The notes: generated from the sequence alone by a model not told the origin. Positions 43,641 to 52,266 are shown, counted from the stretch's first letter. The stretch is DNA of 64,000 nt from CAADGU01 sp035444285 (GCA_035444285.1 DAOMOK010000006.1:186001-250000); one strand, 5' to 3'. Translations and numbers: made by a program.

Positions 43641-44314
43641 GCGATATTCTTTACCCGGTTAATGACCTGTACACTTGCGTCCAGGGTGAGGGGGTGCAGA
43701 CGGGCGTGGCTATGGTGCTGTTGCGGCTGCACGGCTGCGCGGTGGGCTGCCCCTGGTGTGATACCAAAGAGACCTGGGTGTTGGAACCACAGCATCAGGT
43801 AGATACATTGGCTGCCGCTCAGGGGGCCAATCCCCGGTATGTTTACCTGACAGCGGCGGCGATTGCTGAACACATCCAGACTAACCATCCGGGACCAAAA
43901 TGGGTGTTGGTAACGGGTGGGGAACCGGCACAGGTTGGGTTACGGCCGTTGGTCACCGCCATTCACGCCATTGGTCTGAAAGCGGCCATAGAAACCAGCG
44001 GTACCGAAATCGGACACGTGGAGGCCGGGTTTGATTGGGTGTGTGTCTCGCCCAAGCTGAATATGTCCGGTGGCAAGGTCATCCAACCGGCGGCGCTGGC
44101 GGTAGCCGATGAAATCAAGCACGTGGTCGGTCGTCAGCAGGATATTGATGAGTTGGATGAACTGTTAACGGCCGTGCCCCTCAAACCAGACGCCCATATT
44201 TGCCTGCAACCGGTCAGCGTCAGCGCCAAAGCCACCGCCCTCTGCCTGGAAGTGGTGCAGCAGCGCGGCTGGCGGTTGAGTGTGCAGATGCACAAGTATA
44301 TTGGGGTGAAGTAG
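43637..44314 (+). CDS. queE: 7-carboxy-7-deazaguanine synthase
   Basis: 225 aa from the ATG at 43637 (4-base overlap with queD). Radical SAM enzyme that contracts carboxy-tetrahydropterin to 7-carboxy-7-deazaguanine. Cluster motif CAVGCPWCDT (CxxxCxxC), preceded by CVQGEGVQTGVAMVLLRLHG. VTGGEPAQVGL and IETSGTE are the usual SAM and substrate contacts. Last gene of the operon. tgt and queA/queG are not in the window, so the operon makes the precursor, with later steps elsewhere. Confidence 0.94.
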   Translation: MSDILYPVNDLYTCVQGEGVQTGVAMVLLRLHGCAVGCPWCDTKETWVLEPQHQVDTLAAAQGANPRYVYLTAAAIAEHIQTNHPGPKWVLVTGGEPAQVGLRPLVTAIHAIGLKAAIETSGTEIGHVEAGFDWVCVSPKLNMSGGKVIQPAALAVADEIKHVVGRQQDIDELDELLTAVPLKPDAHICLQPVSVSAKATALCLEVVQQRGWRLSVQMHKYIGVK

Positions 44315-44364
44315 GGGCAGGCTGGAAATTAGGAGATTTGGTGTGCGGTGGCAGATAAATCTGC

Positions 44365-44634
44365 CTACCTTAGCTGCTGATACAACTGCCTGGCAACCTC
44401 ATCGAGTTTGTCGGTGGCGGTGAGCCGGGGCGGATCATTGGCGATGCCCAAACTAACCCCGGCGGGATGGACGCCCAACAGCCAATTCCCCTCATTCGTT
44501 TGCCAGATAGTGGACACAAAGGCGATCTGCCCAGGTTCCACGAGAGGGAGCGGGAGTTGGGCGAACGATGGCTCCGCCGCTATCGCTGCATCGGGGTCTG
44601 AAAAGGCAATGAGCAAATAATAATGACGCGCCAT
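44365..44634 (-). CDS. Hypothetical small protein
   Basis: 89 aa, soluble, no recognised domain. It begins MARHYYLLIAFSDPDAA and contains IAFVSTIWQTNEGNWLLGVH, a plausible alpha/beta segment. It is the second gene of a minus-strand pair, two bases after the stop of the 105-aa membrane protein gene, so the two are probably one transcript. No ACGGCCGT octamer lies in the gene. Confidence 0.5.
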   Translation of the reverse strand: MARHYYLLIAFSDPDAAIAAEPSFAQLPLPLVEPGQIAFVSTIWQTNEGNWLLGVHPAGVSLGIANDPPRLTATDKLDEVARQLYQQLR

Positions 44635-44636
44635 GC

Positions 44637-44954
44637 TCAGGTCTTACCGTCCTTTTTTTGTGTTTCGCTAATCTGCTCAAAGCGTTTCTCATACGCCTTC
44701 CTCCATCCCACAATTCCCACGCTGACCGCATACCAGAAGAGAATATCCAATACGAGCCACAGCCCGTTGAACTCGGAGCAGTTCTGTTCCGGCCGGCATG
44801 GCCCCCAGGCGAGGAAAAATTGAAGGGGAAATCCAAACGGGAAGGTGTCCGAGAGCGTCTCCATGACATACATCCGCCAGAGCAGGGAGGAGATGATGAA
44901 TAAGGCAAAAGTCAAAATGATCTTCGATAGCGTGGGTTTAAGAATTTGTTTCAT
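44637..44954 (-). CDS. Small membrane protein, hypothetical
   Basis: 105 aa with two hydrophobic helices (IILTFALFIISSLLWRMYV near residues 12-30; LWLVLDILFWYAVSVGIVGW near 65-84) and a charged C-terminus (RKAYEKRFEQISETQKKDGK). Two Cys lie in the loop between (GPCRPEQNCSEF), on the outside if the N-terminus is in. Family not recognised. The DNA is AT-richer than the neighbouring que genes. Confidence 0.55.
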   Translation of the reverse strand: MKQILKPTLSKIILTFALFIISSLLWRMYVMETLSDTFPFGFPLQFFLAWGPCRPEQNCSEFNGLWLVLDILFWYAVSVGIVGWRKAYEKRFEQISETQKKDGKT

Positions 44955-44993
44955 GAGCGGTACCGGTCACATTTTATCTTATGTTTCTCGGTT

Positions 44994-45278
44994 TTAATAT
45001 TTACCTGCTGCTGCAAAGATGAGCCTGATTTTTTCATCACGAATAATTGCTCTGAATTTCTTGGATGTGGCGGAGGTGGCAAGCTCAGTAGACCAATCGG
45101 AAAAGAAATCAAGTTGTTGGACGTCATGTTTTGCTTCATCGGCAATAACAGGCTCTCGTAAATTTCCACTGCCATCAAGTGGGTCAATCATTACAAAGGG
45201 AATGTGGATGGGCAACAAGGCAATGACTACTTTACCATCGGAAATGGTAATACGCGCAACGGGAAAATCAAAAGCCAT
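44994..45278 (-). CDS. Hypothetical protein (doubtful)
   Basis: 94 aa, starting MAFDFPVARITISDGKVVIA. Composition is protein-like and the frame is intact, but there is no Shine-Dalgarno sequence or family match, and the reverse frame is also open. It lies in AT-rich DNA between small unknown genes and the decayed regulator. Treat as tentative. Confidence 0.35.
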   Translation of the reverse strand: MAFDFPVARITISDGKVVIALLPIHIPFVMIDPLDGSGNLREPVIADEAKHDVQQLDFFSDWSTELATSATSKKFRAIIRDEKIRLIFAAAGKY

Positions 45279-45324
45279 TTGCGATGTGGCGTCGAGAAAA
45301 ATGCCTCCATATGCCGCTGCCGTA

Positions 45325-46671
45325 CCCTACCTCTCCCGTTATGCGTCTATCCGTCTGTTTCAGGAGCGCGCCCGCGCCGTGATGCCTGATTTTCGCCTGA
45401 CGGCAGAAAATGTGACCGACGTGGCCCAGATTTGCGCCTGGCTGGATGGGCTGCCGTTAGCCATCGAAATGGCCGCCGCCCAGGTAAAGTGGCTCACGCC
45501 GGCGCAGGTTTTTGCCCAATTACGGGCGCGGTTGATGGCCCTCACCGGCGGCCCGCGCGATCTGACGCCGCGCCAGCAGTCGTTGAGCGGGGCCATTGCC
45601 TGGAGCTATCATCTGCTGACGCCGGCGGAGCGGGTGTTGTTTGGGGTGTTGGGGGTGTTTGTAGATGGGTGTGAGGTAACGGCCGTGCAAGCCGTTTTAA
45701 CGAGAATGGAAATTCCCGACTGGCGGTTGGCCGATAACCAATCGCTGGCCTTGAATTTGCAATCCCTGGTAGAAAAGAGCCTGCTGTACCGGTTGTCTGA
45801 GCTGAATCATACGCCGCGTTACGCGATGTTGCAGACTTTGCGCGAATATGCCCAGGAACAGTTACAGGTTCAGGGCTTGCTGGCGGCGGCGCTGGCTGGA
45901 ATTGGCGCTTTCGTTAAGCCAGGAAGAAGACGAACTTCATGCCTGTATCCTGAACCGCATTGGTCAGTTTGCCAGGTTGCAAGGCGATCTGGCGGACGCG
46001 CAGAGGTGCAACGAACAGGCGCTGGTCATCCAGGAAAGATCAGGCGATGAGGCCGGGATGTGCCGGTCGTTGGATAGCCTGGCGATTTTGGCGGGAACTC
46101 AGGGTGATTACGGCCGTGCCCGTGATTTGTTAGAGCAAACCCTGGTCATTGATCGCCGAATTGGCGAGATGCGCCCGGTCATCTCCACGTTAAACAATCT
46201 GGCAATTGTGATGCGACGCCTGGGCGACCTGGACGCAGCGGAACAATTGTATCAAGAGGCCATGCAGTTGTGCCGCGAGACTAACAATTTGAGCTCCTTG
46301 AGTTATACGCTGCACGGCCTGGGAGAAGTGAACGTCGAGCGGGGTGATCCGGCTGCGGGAATAGATTACTTTCGAGAAAGTATTCATTTGCGCCAACAGT
46401 TGGGCGACAGGCCAGCGTTGGCGATCTCGCTGCGGGCGATTGGTATTGCCCGGATGGCCTTGGGAGAGGCGGCCGATGCGGCGCGCCTGTTTGCGGCCAG
46501 CGAGCGGCTGCGGCAGGAATTGGGTATCAATCAGCAGCCGCTTATCAGGCGGAAGCGGAGGCGAAGAAGGATCAGACGCGGGATTTAATGGGGGAGGGGG
46601 CGTTTGTGCGCGCCTGGGAGGAAGGCCGGGCATTGTCGTTGGCGGAGGCGGTACAACTGGCACTCGGATGA
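45325..46671 (+). pseudogene. Decayed AfsR/NB-ARC-type ATPase-TPR regulator
   Basis: Pieces of one protein type lie in different frames. Frame 1 (to about 45890) reads YASIRLFQERARAVMPDFRL then CAWLDGLPLAIEMAAAQVKW and LSGAIAWSYHLLTPAERVLF, the middle of AfsR/LuxR-like signal ATPases. After about 45890 the frame changes and TPR repeats follow (DLADAQRCNEQALVIQERSG, TLNNLAIVMRRLGDLDAAEQ). Near 46530 a second shift leads to the normal tail GAFVRAWEEGRALSLAEAV with stop at 46669-46671. The N-terminal P-loop half is missing and the join near 45890 skips sequence usually present. At least three lesions, so not functional as one protein. Confidence 0.8.
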
Positions 46672-46720
46672 GGGGAGGCTGATGTATCGTCATATTGCAC
46701 AGTGAAGTCGAGGCACGGCC

Positions 46721-46750
46721 GTGTAACGTCGCCTGCAAGCCGTGTTAGGC
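46721..46750 (-). repeat. attC-like site D, shortened
   Basis: On the minus strand GCCTAAC (fits the RYYYAAC inverse core) and GTTACAC flank only 16 bases. The bases GCCTGC..AAGCC.TGTTAGGC are shared with site B (47537-47587), as if the central hairpin had been lost. ACGGCCGT overlaps its edge. Confidence 0.35.
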
Positions 46751-46794
46751 GGGACGCCTGACCAGCGCCTTGGCCGACTTGCCTGAGTTAAAGT

Positions 46795-46834
46795 TGTTAA
46801 CGCCTTGCGCCCGAGTGGGCTGAGTTTGTTGGCT
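46795..46834 (-). repeat. attC-like site C
   Basis: Plus strand TGTTAACGCCTTGCGCCC, loop GAGT, GGGCTGAGTTTGTTGGCT. GCCC / GGGC is the inner stem; the outer cores are GTTAACA and AGCCAAC on the minus strand (imperfect matches). It lies 62 nt after the stop of the 185-aa gene, where a cassette attC should be. Confidence 0.4.
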
Positions 46835-46896
46835 ATGGCGCGGGCTGTTGTTATTGGAAAAAACTGCGCCTAATGTTTGAGTTGTCCCTCTGGCCT

Positions 46897-47454
46897 TTAC
46901 GACTCGTCATCACCTATCCAACTATCGTAACCATCTTCAAGCATATGGTAACGGCCGTGCGCCCAGGCGTAGAAGCTCTGCCACGTGGTCAGAACCGTCT
47001 GGGTTCCTTCAACGTGTACCTTAATGCCCGCTTCAACAAGGTGACGTATCTCCCGCAACTCACTGACCAGGGTTCCCCAGCGAGTAGGACGTCCTCCAAG
47101 GGGCCCATTGTCTTCCCTTTCCTCATACAACGCATCCAATTTGTTGAGCGTTTCAATCGTAAGGATGTGTTCTTTGATGGGAACATAAATGTTGATGCCG
47201 CTTTCATTGAGCGCCAGTGAAAAGGTTTCATCACTTTCGAACAGCTTGGTGATAAATGCTTTCTTAAAACCAAACATGGGTGTCGGCCAGCCATGAGACT
47301 TAGCCCAGCCTTTTAGCTCTTTGAGGTCAGGCAACTGGATTTCCGTTCTACCTTGACCATGCAACTGGCGTACTTCCAAAAAGTTGGGATCATCTGGGAG
47401 GACTCGTTGCTTTGCCCAGGCGGGGATATCCTGTTTCATTTCAATTGTTTCCAT
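46897..47454 (-). CDS. Hypothetical protein, putative integron cassette gene
   Basis: 185 aa from the ATG at 47454 (AAGGTTAGAAGAG upstream; a start at 47475 is possible). Soluble, charged, no recognised domain. It contains WPTPMFGFKKAFITKLFE, INIYVPIKEHILTIETLNKL and SFYAWAHGRYHMLEDGYDSW. It is bounded by attC-like sites B (upstream, 47537-47587) and C (downstream, 46795-46834), so it looks like the single gene of a cassette of about 740 bp. One ACGGCCGT lies near its end (46951). Function unknown. Confidence 0.6.
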   Translation of the reverse strand: METIEMKQDIPAWAKQRVLPDDPNFLEVRQLHGQGRTEIQLPDLKELKGWAKSHGWPTPMFGFKKAFITKLFESDETFSLALNESGINIYVPIKEHILTIETLNKLDALYEEREDNGPLGGRPTRWGTLVSELREIRHLVEAGIKVHVEGTQTVLTTWQSFYAWAHGRYHMLEDGYDSWIGDDES

Positions 47455-47536
47455 CTCTTCTAACCTTCTGACCATAGACCCCGCTCAGCCTGAAAAACAG
47501 AAAAGAGCGAAGCTAAATTCTTGGACGATTTGACGC

Positions 47537-47587
47537 TCCCAACGCCTGCTACACCTGCCGATAAGTCAGGTGGAAGCCTTGTTAGGC
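47537..47587 (-). repeat. attC-like site B
   Basis: Minus strand: GCCTAAC (full RYYYAAC match), AAGGCTTC, inner stem CACCTG / CAGGTG with a 9-nt loop, then GTTGGGA (six of seven for GTTRRRY). Only 16 nt separate it from the GNAT stop, as in typical cassettes. The length of 51 nt is slightly below most known attC sites. Confidence 0.55.
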
Positions 47588-47603
47588 GCTTATCCTTAAT
47601 ACC

Positions 47604-48110
47604 CTATAAGGTTAATTCCATAAATAGCGCTTTCTCTGTAAGCTCCTGTGGGAGTTCATAATAGGGTTTGATTTCTCGAAAACCTAAACTTCTATAAAGA
47701 GTTTGAGCTGCAATCTGTCTTGGTCCAGTATCCAGTCTCATTTTTGTATACCCGATGATACGGGCTTCTTGGATAATGGCTTCAGCAAGGAACCGTCCAA
47801 TGCTTTTGCCAAGATGTTGAGATTCAACGAACATGCTTTTCATTTCACAGATTTGATTGCCAATGTCACGGAGCGCGACAGTCCCTGCCGGAATACCATC
47901 ATAATACGCTACTAACAACCGCCCTGAAGGCGGGGCAAACTTTCCCGGTAAAGAAGCAAGCTCATTCTCAAACGCTTTTGGTTCAAAGTATTTTTCAACA
48001 AGATCAAGCCTATCGTTATATGTTTGTTTTTGCCAAGCAAGAAAAGCTCGTTTTAGATTCCGTACTTGCTCAAGTTGGATATCAGTATTTGCTTGTGTAA
48101 TCTCAATCAT
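47604..48110 (-). CDS. GNAT acetyltransferase, putative integron cassette gene
   Basis: 168 aa from the ATG at 48110 (AAGGTG upstream; a GTG at 48122 is possible). GNAT fold: ALRDIGNQICEMKSMFVESQ, then the acetyl-CoA loop QHLGKSIGRFLAEAIIQEA, and MRLDTGPRQIAAQTLYRSLG, FREIKPYYE. It acetylates a small molecule or protein amine; substrate unknown. The DNA is AT-richer than the chromosome around it and has no ACGGCCGT octamer. It lies between attC-like sites A and B with short flanks, so it looks like a one-gene cassette of about 620 bp. Confidence 0.85.
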   Translation of the reverse strand: MIEITQANTDIQLEQVRNLKRAFLAWQKQTYNDRLDLVEKYFEPKAFENELASLPGKFAPPSGRLLVAYYDGIPAGTVALRDIGNQICEMKSMFVESQHLGKSIGRFLAEAIIQEARIIGYTKMRLDTGPRQIAAQTLYRSLGFREIKPYYELPQELTEKALFMELTL

Positions 48111-48159
48111 AGAAGCCAACACCTTGTGATGTTTTTTGAACAGTAACCAGAGAGAAAGC

Positions 48160-48228
48160 GTCTAACGAAGTAAGGATTCATGCGGCGCGAAGTCTTCGGA
48201 GCCGCCGCATGAATCCTTACTTCGTTTT
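48160..48228 (-). repeat. attC-like site A with a 23-bp perfect palindrome
   Basis: Minus strand ends in GTTAGAC (48166-48160), a full GTTRRRY core, 37-50 nt before the GNAT start. The palindrome has arms AACGAAGTAAGGATTCATGC(GGC) and GCCGCATGAATCCTTACTTC(GTT) around an internal CGAAGtCTTCG. The other core (ATAAAAC) fits poorly, and the perfect stem lacks the usual unpaired bases, so an ordinary hairpin is the alternative. Confidence 0.45.
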
Positions 48229-48377
48229 ATTCGTGACCGTTTGCTCTGACGTTGCCTAGTATAGAGGACAAACGGCCGTGTCACCACATCGAAACGGAGA
48301 CAATGTCTGGGATGAACGGCCGTGGCGTGAACGAGCAGTGCCTGGCACTACGTATCCCTTCACATTGTTTAGGGGGA

Positions 48378-49772
48378 TCATTCCTGACGGCCGTTCAATG
48401 GCAGGCGTACCTGAAAAACGGTCTGACCGGGCACAGACACAACCGCAATTTCGCCGTGGTGCTTTTGCACAATGTTGTAGGCGATGTTCAAACCGAGGCC
48501 GGCGCCTTTGCCCGGTGGTTTGGTGGTAAAAAAGGGGTCGAAAAGTTTGGGCACAATAGTGGGCGGTATGCCGGGGCCATTATCCTCAATTTCCACCACC
48601 ACTTCCCCTTCTTCCTGCCGGGTACGGATGATGATCATGCCCTGACCATTCAGGGCGTCGGTGGCATTGTCAATGATGTTGGTCCATACCTGGTTCAATT
48701 CGCTGGCGTAGGCGCTGATTTTGGGAATTTGTGAGCCATACTCGCGCTGGACGATGATGCCGGGCTGCAATTTATGGCGCAAGATAACCAAGGTGTCGTC
48801 CAGCCCGGCGTGGATGTCCACGTTCTGGATAGGCGCCTGGTCAAGATACACATAGGATTTCAGCGCGCTCACAATGCCCGCCATGCGGGCTGCACCCTGG
48901 CCAATGGCGGTGAGAAGGGTGTTGGTGGTGCAGGCAGTTTCTATCCAATGGAGAAGCGCCGATAACTGGTCGAGCGTAAAAGTGTCAGCCAATTCATCCA
49001 GTTGGGACGGCGTCAGACCCAGAGTGACGAGGACAGGCGCCAGTTCCCAGGCATCGTTGAAGGTGTGCGTATCCAGCCAGGTTTCGACTGCGGCTTCGCT
49101 GTCGCCGCGGGTCAGAGCGTTTAGGGTGGCAGGTTGGGCAGCGGCAACCTGAATTTGCTGCGCCAATACTGCTACCTGTGCCTGCTGCACGGCCGTTAAT
49201 TGTAACCGTTCCAGGGCAATGCGTGTCTCTTCGGCGTGGTTGAGCGAGGTTTGTAGTTGGGCGGCGCTGCGTAACACGGCCGTAACCGGATTATTCATTT
49301 CGTGGGCAATGCCCGCCGTCAGCATACCTAACTGTGCCATTTTCTCGTTGTGGCGCACGTGGGCCTCGATGCCCCGCCAGCGGCGGGTGAGAGTATGCAG
49401 CATGATTTTGGCGGCAGTGGCGCTGAGATTGAGCAGTTCGTGAACCTGGTCATGCGTCAGAGAAAGCAAACGAGCGTCGCCACGCGCCCGCACCGTAGCC
49501 AGGCGCGTAAACTCTTCCAATAGGGCCATTTCGCCAATGACCGTACCCGGTTCTTCTTTGAGGTCAATGAAAATTTCACGGCCGTCCACGTTCTTTACAA
49601 TTTCCACTTTGCCCTGATACAGAATATAGGCTGTGTCTGCCAGGCTGCCTTCATAAAACAATACCTGTCCTGACGACAGGCGCACCTCGCCGGTCAGCTG
49701 GCAAAGATGGGTCAGGTCTTCATCAGGTAAATCGGCAAAGAGGGGAACCTTGCGTAAGAAATCCTCGTACAT
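48378..49772 (-). CDS. Histidine kinase with cyclic-nucleotide-binding domain
   Basis: 464 aa from the ATG at 49772 (GAGGAGC Shine-Dalgarno). cNMP-binding domain (about 5-125): FADLPDEDLTHLCQ, GQVLFYEGSLADTAYILYQG, GTVIGEMALLEEFTRLATVR. HisKA: GMLTAGIAHEMNNPVTAVLR (His near 158), followed by an inserted helical segment of about 130 residues not typical of the family. HATPase_c: NQVWTNIIDNATDALN, EIEDNGPGIPP, KPPGKGAGLGLNIAYNIV. Cytoplasmic, no membrane helices. An orphan kinase that may respond to cAMP/cGMP-like ligands or use the domain structurally. The orphan regulator at 18503 is one possible partner. Confidence 0.88.
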   Translation of the reverse strand: MYEDFLRKVPLFADLPDEDLTHLCQLTGEVRLSSGQVLFYEGSLADTAYILYQGKVEIVKNVDGREIFIDLKEEPGTVIGEMALLEEFTRLATVRARGDARLLSLTHDQVHELLNLSATAAKIMLHTLTRRWRGIEAHVRHNEKMAQLGMLTAGIAHEMNNPVTAVLRSAAQLQTSLNHAEETRIALERLQLTAVQQAQVAVLAQQIQVAAAQPATLNALTRGDSEAAVETWLDTHTFNDAWELAPVLVTLGLTPSQLDELADTFTLDQLSALLHWIETACTTNTLLTAIGQGAARMAGIVSALKSYVYLDQAPIQNVDIHAGLDDTLVILRHKLQPGIIVQREYGSQIPKISAYASELNQVWTNIIDNATDALNGQGMIIIRTRQEEGEVVVEIEDNGPGIPPTIVPKLFDPFFTTKPPGKGAGLGLNIAYNIVQKHHGEIAVVSVPGQTVFQVRLPLNGRQE

Positions 49773-49875
49773 ATTGCTCCTCAGGCGCGTTAGCAATCAG
49801 GTGATAGTGTGCGGATATTGTAGAAGGGGATGAACGGCCGTGTCAATTCGCCACTGTACGCTGGATGAATGTCAC

Positions 49876-49903
49876 TTGCCCGCCCCCGGTAACACTCTAA
49901 AAT
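49876..49903 (+). promoter_or_regulatory. Promoter of the ccm genes, leaderless
   Basis: TTGCCC (49876-49881), 16-bp spacer, TAAAAT (49898-49903), 6 nt before the ATG at 49910. No Shine-Dalgarno sequence. Confidence 0.55.
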
Positions 49904-49909
49904 AGGCGC

Positions 49910-50629
49910 ATGATTCAAATTGCCGGGCTGGTCAAAAATTATGGCGTCACGCCGGTCTTGCGTGGCGTGCAGTTGCACGTGGCTCCTGGCGAGTTTGTGA
50001 CCCTGGTCGGCCCTAACGGCGCAGGCAAGTCTACCCTCATGCGCATTGTGGCTACCTTGCTGAAGCCCACGGCCGGCGACGTGAAGATCGGTGGCTGGGC
50101 GCTGCCGCAGCATGGCGACCGGGTGCGCCGCTACATTGGCCTGGTTTCGCACCAGACCTTGTTGTATGGCGACCTGACGGCAGCGGAAAACCTACACTTT
50201 TTTGCCCGCTTGTATGGCGTGTCCGAAGCCGAGGCGCGTATTAGCCGCTCCTTGAAGCAGGTGGGGCTGGCGGCGCGGCAGCGCGACCCGGTGCGCACCT
50301 TTTCGCGGGGCATGATGCAGCGCCTGACCATTGCCAGAGCTACCCTGCATGAACCGGAAGTGCTGCTGCTGGACGAACCCTACACCGGTTTAGACCAGGA
50401 TGCAGCGCAGTTGTTGGATGAGTTGCTGCTGCGGGAAAAGGGCAACGGCCGTACCATCCTCCTCATCACCCATGACCTGGTACATGGCCTGGACTTGTGC
50501 GACCGCATCGTCATCCTCAATCGCGGCAAAATTGTGGCCTCCCTGAACAGCCAGGAAGTGACATCATCCGACTTTTTAGAGCTATATGCTGCCCATACAG
50601 GGCGAAAAGAGGTGGCAGGTGGCAGGTAG
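49910..50629 (+). CDS. ccmA: Haem exporter ATP-binding protein
   Basis: 239 aa ABC ATPase. Walker A GPNGAGKSTL (residues 36-45), Q-loop VSHQTLLYGDLTAAENL, signature FSRGMMQRL (replacing LSGGQ, as common in CcmA), Walker B EVLLLDEPYTGLD and the His switch LLITHDL. CcmB and CcmC genes follow, which fixes the identity: the CcmABCD complex frees holo-CcmE or haem for cytochrome c maturation outside the membrane. Stop followed by a GTGGCAGGT-word tract and a 69-bp MITE-like element before ccmB. Confidence 0.88.
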   Translation: MIQIAGLVKNYGVTPVLRGVQLHVAPGEFVTLVGPNGAGKSTLMRIVATLLKPTAGDVKIGGWALPQHGDRVRRYIGLVSHQTLLYGDLTAAENLHFFARLYGVSEAEARISRSLKQVGLAARQRDPVRTFSRGMMQRLTIARATLHEPEVLLLDEPYTGLDQDAAQLLDELLLREKGNGRTILLITHDLVHGLDLCDRIVILNRGKIVASLNSQEVTSSDFLELYAAHTGRKEVAGGR

Positions 50630-50646
50630 CAGATGGCAGGTGGCAA

Positions 50647-50715
50647 GTAGGGGCGAGGCAGTTGGGCATAACCTTATCTTGTTGACTATTTCTGCCCCAA
50701 CTGCCTCGCCCGTAC
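50647..50715. repeat. MITE-like element, GTAGGGGCGAGGCAGTTGGG ends, copy 1
   Basis: A 69-bp element with 20-bp terminal inverted repeats (one mismatch) and a 29-bp middle. A sister copy with the same ends and a similar middle is at 55348-55417. No target duplication was identified. Confidence 0.75.
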
Positions 50716-50754
50716 TACAGGTGGCAAGTGGCTGAGCAAAGTCAGAGTCAAGAA

Positions 50755-51459
50755 ATGCCGGTGGCGCGGCCTCAGGCGGCCACATCTTCCTTCTGGGCTG
50801 GCGTCTGGGCCATCGTCTGGAAAGATTTACGCATCGAACAGCACACGCGCCAAACCCTCAGCATCATGCTCATGTTTTCCCTCGTCGTCGTCGTCATGTT
50901 CAATTTTGCCCTGAGCACCGACCTTGACGCCGCCCGCCAGGTATCCACCGGCTTGCTATGGGCGACCATCATTCTAGCCGGCACATTGGGACTGAACCGT
51001 TCTCTGGCCATCGAACGCGAAAACCAGACCATTGACGCCTTGTTAATTGCCCCGTTAGATCGGCGGGGCATTTATCTGGCTAAAGTAATCAGCGTCACCA
51101 TTTTCACGCTGCTGCTGGAGGTGGCATTGGTATTCATCTTTACCGTCTTCTTTAACAAACCTTTCTGGCAGCCGGCCGCATTGCTGGTTTTATTTTTAGG
51201 TACCGTTGGCTATGTGGCCGCCGGGGTGTTGATCACTTCGATGACCATGCAGACCCGTTCGCGGGAGGTGCTGCTGCCTATTTTGCTGCTGCCTATTGTG
51301 CTACCATTGATCTTGCCCGCGGCTATCGCCACCGCCGAAATTGTCTCTTTACAGCCCCAGGTGGACGCCGTCAATAGCAGTCTTTCCTTGATCGCCGCTT
51401 ATGATCTGGCCATTCTGGCCGTTGGTTTTTTTGCGTATCCGTTTTTGGTGGAGTCTTGA
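50755..51459 (+). CDS. ccmB: Haem exporter permease CcmB
   Basis: 234 aa from the ATG at 50755. A longer GTG start at 50728 lies in repeat DNA. Six hydrophobic helices, with the CcmB patterns VWAIVWKDLRIEQHTRQTL, GTLGLNRSLAIERENQTIDA and MTMQTRSREVLLPILLLPI. It is the membrane partner of CcmA. The start has only a weak Shine-Dalgarno sequence. Confidence 0.88.
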   Translation: MPVARPQAATSSFWAGVWAIVWKDLRIEQHTRQTLSIMLMFSLVVVVMFNFALSTDLDAARQVSTGLLWATIILAGTLGLNRSLAIERENQTIDALLIAPLDRRGIYLAKVISVTIFTLLLEVALVFIFTVFFNKPFWQPAALLVLFLGTVGYVAAGVLITSMTMQTRSREVLLPILLLPIVLPLILPAAIATAEIVSLQPQVDAVNSSLSLIAAYDLAILAVGFFAYPFLVES

Positions 51460-51465
51460 GGTGGT

Positions 51466-51499
51466 AGACCCTTAGGGTTTCAGAAAACCCTTAGGGTCT
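51466..51499. repeat. CCCTAAGGG-family hairpin, copy 2
   Basis: AGACCCTTAGGGTTT and AAACCCTTAGGGTCT with a short loop. Same core palindrome as 3411-3455. It lies in the ccmB-ccmC gap, ending 7 nt before the ccmC Shine-Dalgarno sequence. Confidence 0.75.
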
Positions 51500-51517
51500 G
51501 GAAAAGGAGTGAGGTTT

Positions 51518-52264
51518 ATGAATATGACGCGCTTGAACCGGACTGTGACCATTTTGAATGTGCTGGCTTTTTTGTCGCTGTTGGTGAGCATTGGTTTTAT
51601 CTTTATGTATGCGCCAATAGAACGTTCGATGGGTAATGTGCAGCGCATTTTTTATTTTCATGTAGGCACAGCCTGGGTGGGGTCCATCGCCTTTTTTGTG
51701 GCGTTGGTAGCTGGCATATTATATTTATGGAGGCCACAGCGTCGCTGGGATACCATTGCCCTCTCGTCTGTGGAAGTGGGGCTGGTTTTTCTGACGGTAA
51801 CGACGGCGGCGGGGTCGGTGTGGGGCAAACCCGCCTGGAATACCTGGTGGGAATGGAGTCCGCGCCTGACGCTAATTACCATTGCCTGGCTGGTCTATGC
51901 CGCCTATTTCATGCTGCGCGGGGCAATTGAGGACGAGGAGAAACGGGGGCGGTTTGCGGCCGTGTACGTCATTGTCTCCTTTGTTTCCATTATTCTGGCA
52001 TATGTCAGCATCCGCATCTGGCGCGATATTCACCCGGTGGTGTTTGGCGGCACACTGGAATCGGCGCAGGGGGCATCGGAGGGGCTGCAAGATATTGCGC
52101 CAGGCCTGGCTTCTATGCGCATGGGCATAACATTGACGGTGAACGTGGTCTCGTTTTCACTTATTTATCTGGCCTGGCTGATGAACCGCATCCGGCTGCA
52201 AATGTTAAAGGATCAGGTCACGACACTAAAAATGCGGGTGGCGGCCCGTTTGCAAGGAGGATGA
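51518..52264 (+). CDS. ccmC: Haem handling protein CcmC
   Basis: 248 aa from the ATG at 51518 (GGAG 8 nt upstream; earlier GTG rejected). Six helices. The Trp-rich periplasmic haem motif is WGKPAWNTWWEWSPRLT (normally WGxxWxWDxR), and haem-ligand His residues are in IFYFHVGTAW and RDIHPVVFGG. It presents haem to CcmE. The last codons overlap the next gene. Confidence 0.9.
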   Translation: MNMTRLNRTVTILNVLAFLSLLVSIGFIFMYAPIERSMGNVQRIFYFHVGTAWVGSIAFFVALVAGILYLWRPQRRWDTIALSSVEVGLVFLTVTTAAGSVWGKPAWNTWWEWSPRLTLITIAWLVYAAYFMLRGAIEDEEKRGRFAAVYVIVSFVSIILAYVSIRIWRDIHPVVFGGTLESAQGASEGLQDIAPGLASMRMGITLTVNVVSFSLIYLAWLMNRIRLQMLKDQVTTLKMRVAARLQGG

Positions 52265-52266
52265 GG

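Noticed and set aside
45019..45324. N-terminal part of the plus-strand 343-aa frame
   Set aside because: It is Ser/Lys-rich, has no resemblance to the ATPase family that starts near 45325, and overlaps a minus-strand frame. I treat only the later part as gene-derived.
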